Below, in pieces: positions 62,858 through 64,000 of a stretch of DNA of 64,000 nt. The translations under genes were made by a program, and so were the position numbers. The stretch is from Tolypeutes matacus (taxonomy: Eukaryota > Chordata > Mammalia > Cingulata > Chlamyphoridae): NCBI GenBank assembly GCA_026826555.1, contig JAKSZT010000116.1, forward strand, positions 724,153-788,152. Direction: 5' to 3'. Numbering within the stretch: the stretch's first letter is position 1; every line of letters begins with the position of its first letter. A model generated the notes under the pieces. It was not told the DNA's origin. It was given only the letters and a program-made list of their open reading frames with translations, and searched no databases.

Positions 62858-64000
62858 ATAAGCGTAGATAACTTAAATATATAATACACACAAATAACAG
62901 GGATTCCCATGTTCCCCACCTCCAACACCTCCCACAACATCCCCCACAAACATCCTTCATCAGTGTGGCACATCACCTGTAATGTTTATACACATCCTGG
63001 GGCCTTGCCTCCAAGCAAAGAACACAGTTCACATTGTAGACCACACTCTCTACCACACAGTTCTGCATGGTATATCCTGATGTAAAATGGCCTACATCTG
63101 TCACAGCAATGCCACTCAAGACAACCCCCAAGTCACAGAAAAACCTCTGTATTTCAACTGCCCCCTTGCCTCCATTGCCCAAAAGTATCCAGTGGCCACT
63201 GACTCCACTTCACTGTTATAATTTCTTCCATTGCTTGAATCACAATATGTCTACAACAGAATACCATTAAGTCCACTCTAGTTCATATATCATCCCCCAG
63301 TCCTGAGCAGACTGGGATGGTGATGTCCACTCCACCTCCAAATGAGAGAGGGCTTATATCACATTGGTATAGTGCATGGGATTATCTTGCCTGCAGCTAC
63401 AGGCCCTCTCCATTCACTGGGATGGCCTTTGCCCATTGTCATCTCTTTGCGAGGAGACTTGGATGAATCCATTGAGCTGTAGGGTAGGAGTTGCAGTTCC
63501 ACCAAGATTCCACACACACCTGGAACATAGGTAGGCCAGAGGCTCCAGTCACTGGAAGTACACCTAAAAACTCCAGCATCACATATAGGTTTGAATAGAA
63601 GGGACTGATGGACCATGTGCAGGGAGGACTTATTTTAGTCCAACTCTGTCACTCTCAGGAGCACAGATTCCAAAGTAGAGCCAACTAATAAGGCATCAAT
63701 CTCTAGGCCTAACCCCACTTATGTAGGACCTGGGTGTTTTCAGAGCCCTCAGAAGCCCCTCAGTGTGTGGTGATATCCACTTTTATGTTCTATGAGATCC
63801 TAGAGGTTTGCATAATCTTTATTCTGTATGACCTCCCGACTCTCTTTGAAGTCTTTTCATTTATTGAAGTCTTCTTTGATTTCCTTTAACAGTGTTGTGT
63901 TGTTTTCTGTGTATAAGTCCTGTACATCTTTAGTTAAATTTACTCCTAAATATTTGATTCTTTTAGTTAGTATTGTAAATGGCATTTTTTTCTTGTGTTC
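62670..64000 (-). mobile_element. L1 after unit F, internally deleted, runs off the window
   Basis: The distal 3' UTR (62,670-63,853) follows the AACATTTTCTT boundary at 62,659. At about 63,853 it jumps to ORF2 sequence matching 45,710 onward; the minus strand encodes [14 protein letters not shown], a typical ORF2p segment. About 2.9 kb of proximal 3' UTR and ORF2 C-terminus is missing. The rest lies beyond the window. Confidence 0.88.
62797..62853. repeat. (CA)n(TA)n microsatellite in L1 3' UTR
   Basis: A compound dinucleotide run: about 12 CA followed by about 15 TA. Homologous positions in the other L1 copies have only short TA runs (9,027-9,042; 41,803-41,823). Open frames rich in Tyr/Ile or Val/Cys across it are artefacts of the repeat. 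Confidence 0.92.

Noticed and set aside
62736..62976. Minus-strand frames with long Tyr/Ile and Val/Cys runs
   Set aside because: Translation of the CA/TA microsatellite.

Overview
This window looks like non-coding nuclear DNA from a placental mammal, most likely a xenarthran and probably an armadillo. The pointers are a tRNA-derived SINE of the type I associate with armadillos (54,391-54,496), long L1 elements whose roughly 2.6-kb 3' UTR matches what I remember of xenarthran L1s, and two endogenous retroviruses. I see no intact host gene, no RNA gene and no prokaryotic feature.

The backbone is a tandem array of a ~6-kb unit, present six times in the same orientation: A (2,902-8,900), B (15,587-25,361, with a retrovirus inside), C (25,362-27,333, partial), D (27,334-41,673, with a retrovirus inside), E (50,701-56,645) and F (56,646-62,669). 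Each full unit has about 4 kb of non-coding sequence with no recognisable exon, then an LTR-like segment, a short old L1 scrap, and a decayed C2H2 zinc-finger array on the + strand. The zinc-finger copies share stop codons, so the array was probably already dead when it was duplicated.

An L1 on the minus strand sits exactly at the unit boundary in four places (1-2,901, 8,901-15,586, 41,674-50,700 and 62,670-end). The D/E copy is full length, about 9.0 kb, with a perfect 14-bp target-site duplication. The others are rearranged: one appears inverted and two carry large deletions. The E/F boundary lacks the L1 and looks like the empty site. This gives an order of events: unit duplication, then L1 insertion at a boundary, then further duplication of unit plus L1.

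Two proviruses lie in minus orientation. ERV1 (29,857-38,051) is gammaretrovirus-like, with paired LTRs, a 4-bp target duplication, a primer-binding site matching tRNA-Thr(UGU), and broken gag, pro, pol and env. ERV2 (20,093-24,881) is betaretrovirus/HERV-K-like, with a tRNA-Lys1,2-type primer-binding site and gag and env remnants but no recognisable pol. It interrupts the unit B zinc-finger array. Both are heavily broken. No new biological system is evident. The interest lies in the layered history of a zinc-finger pseudogene array, its recurrent L1 boundary, and its retroviral and SINE insertions.
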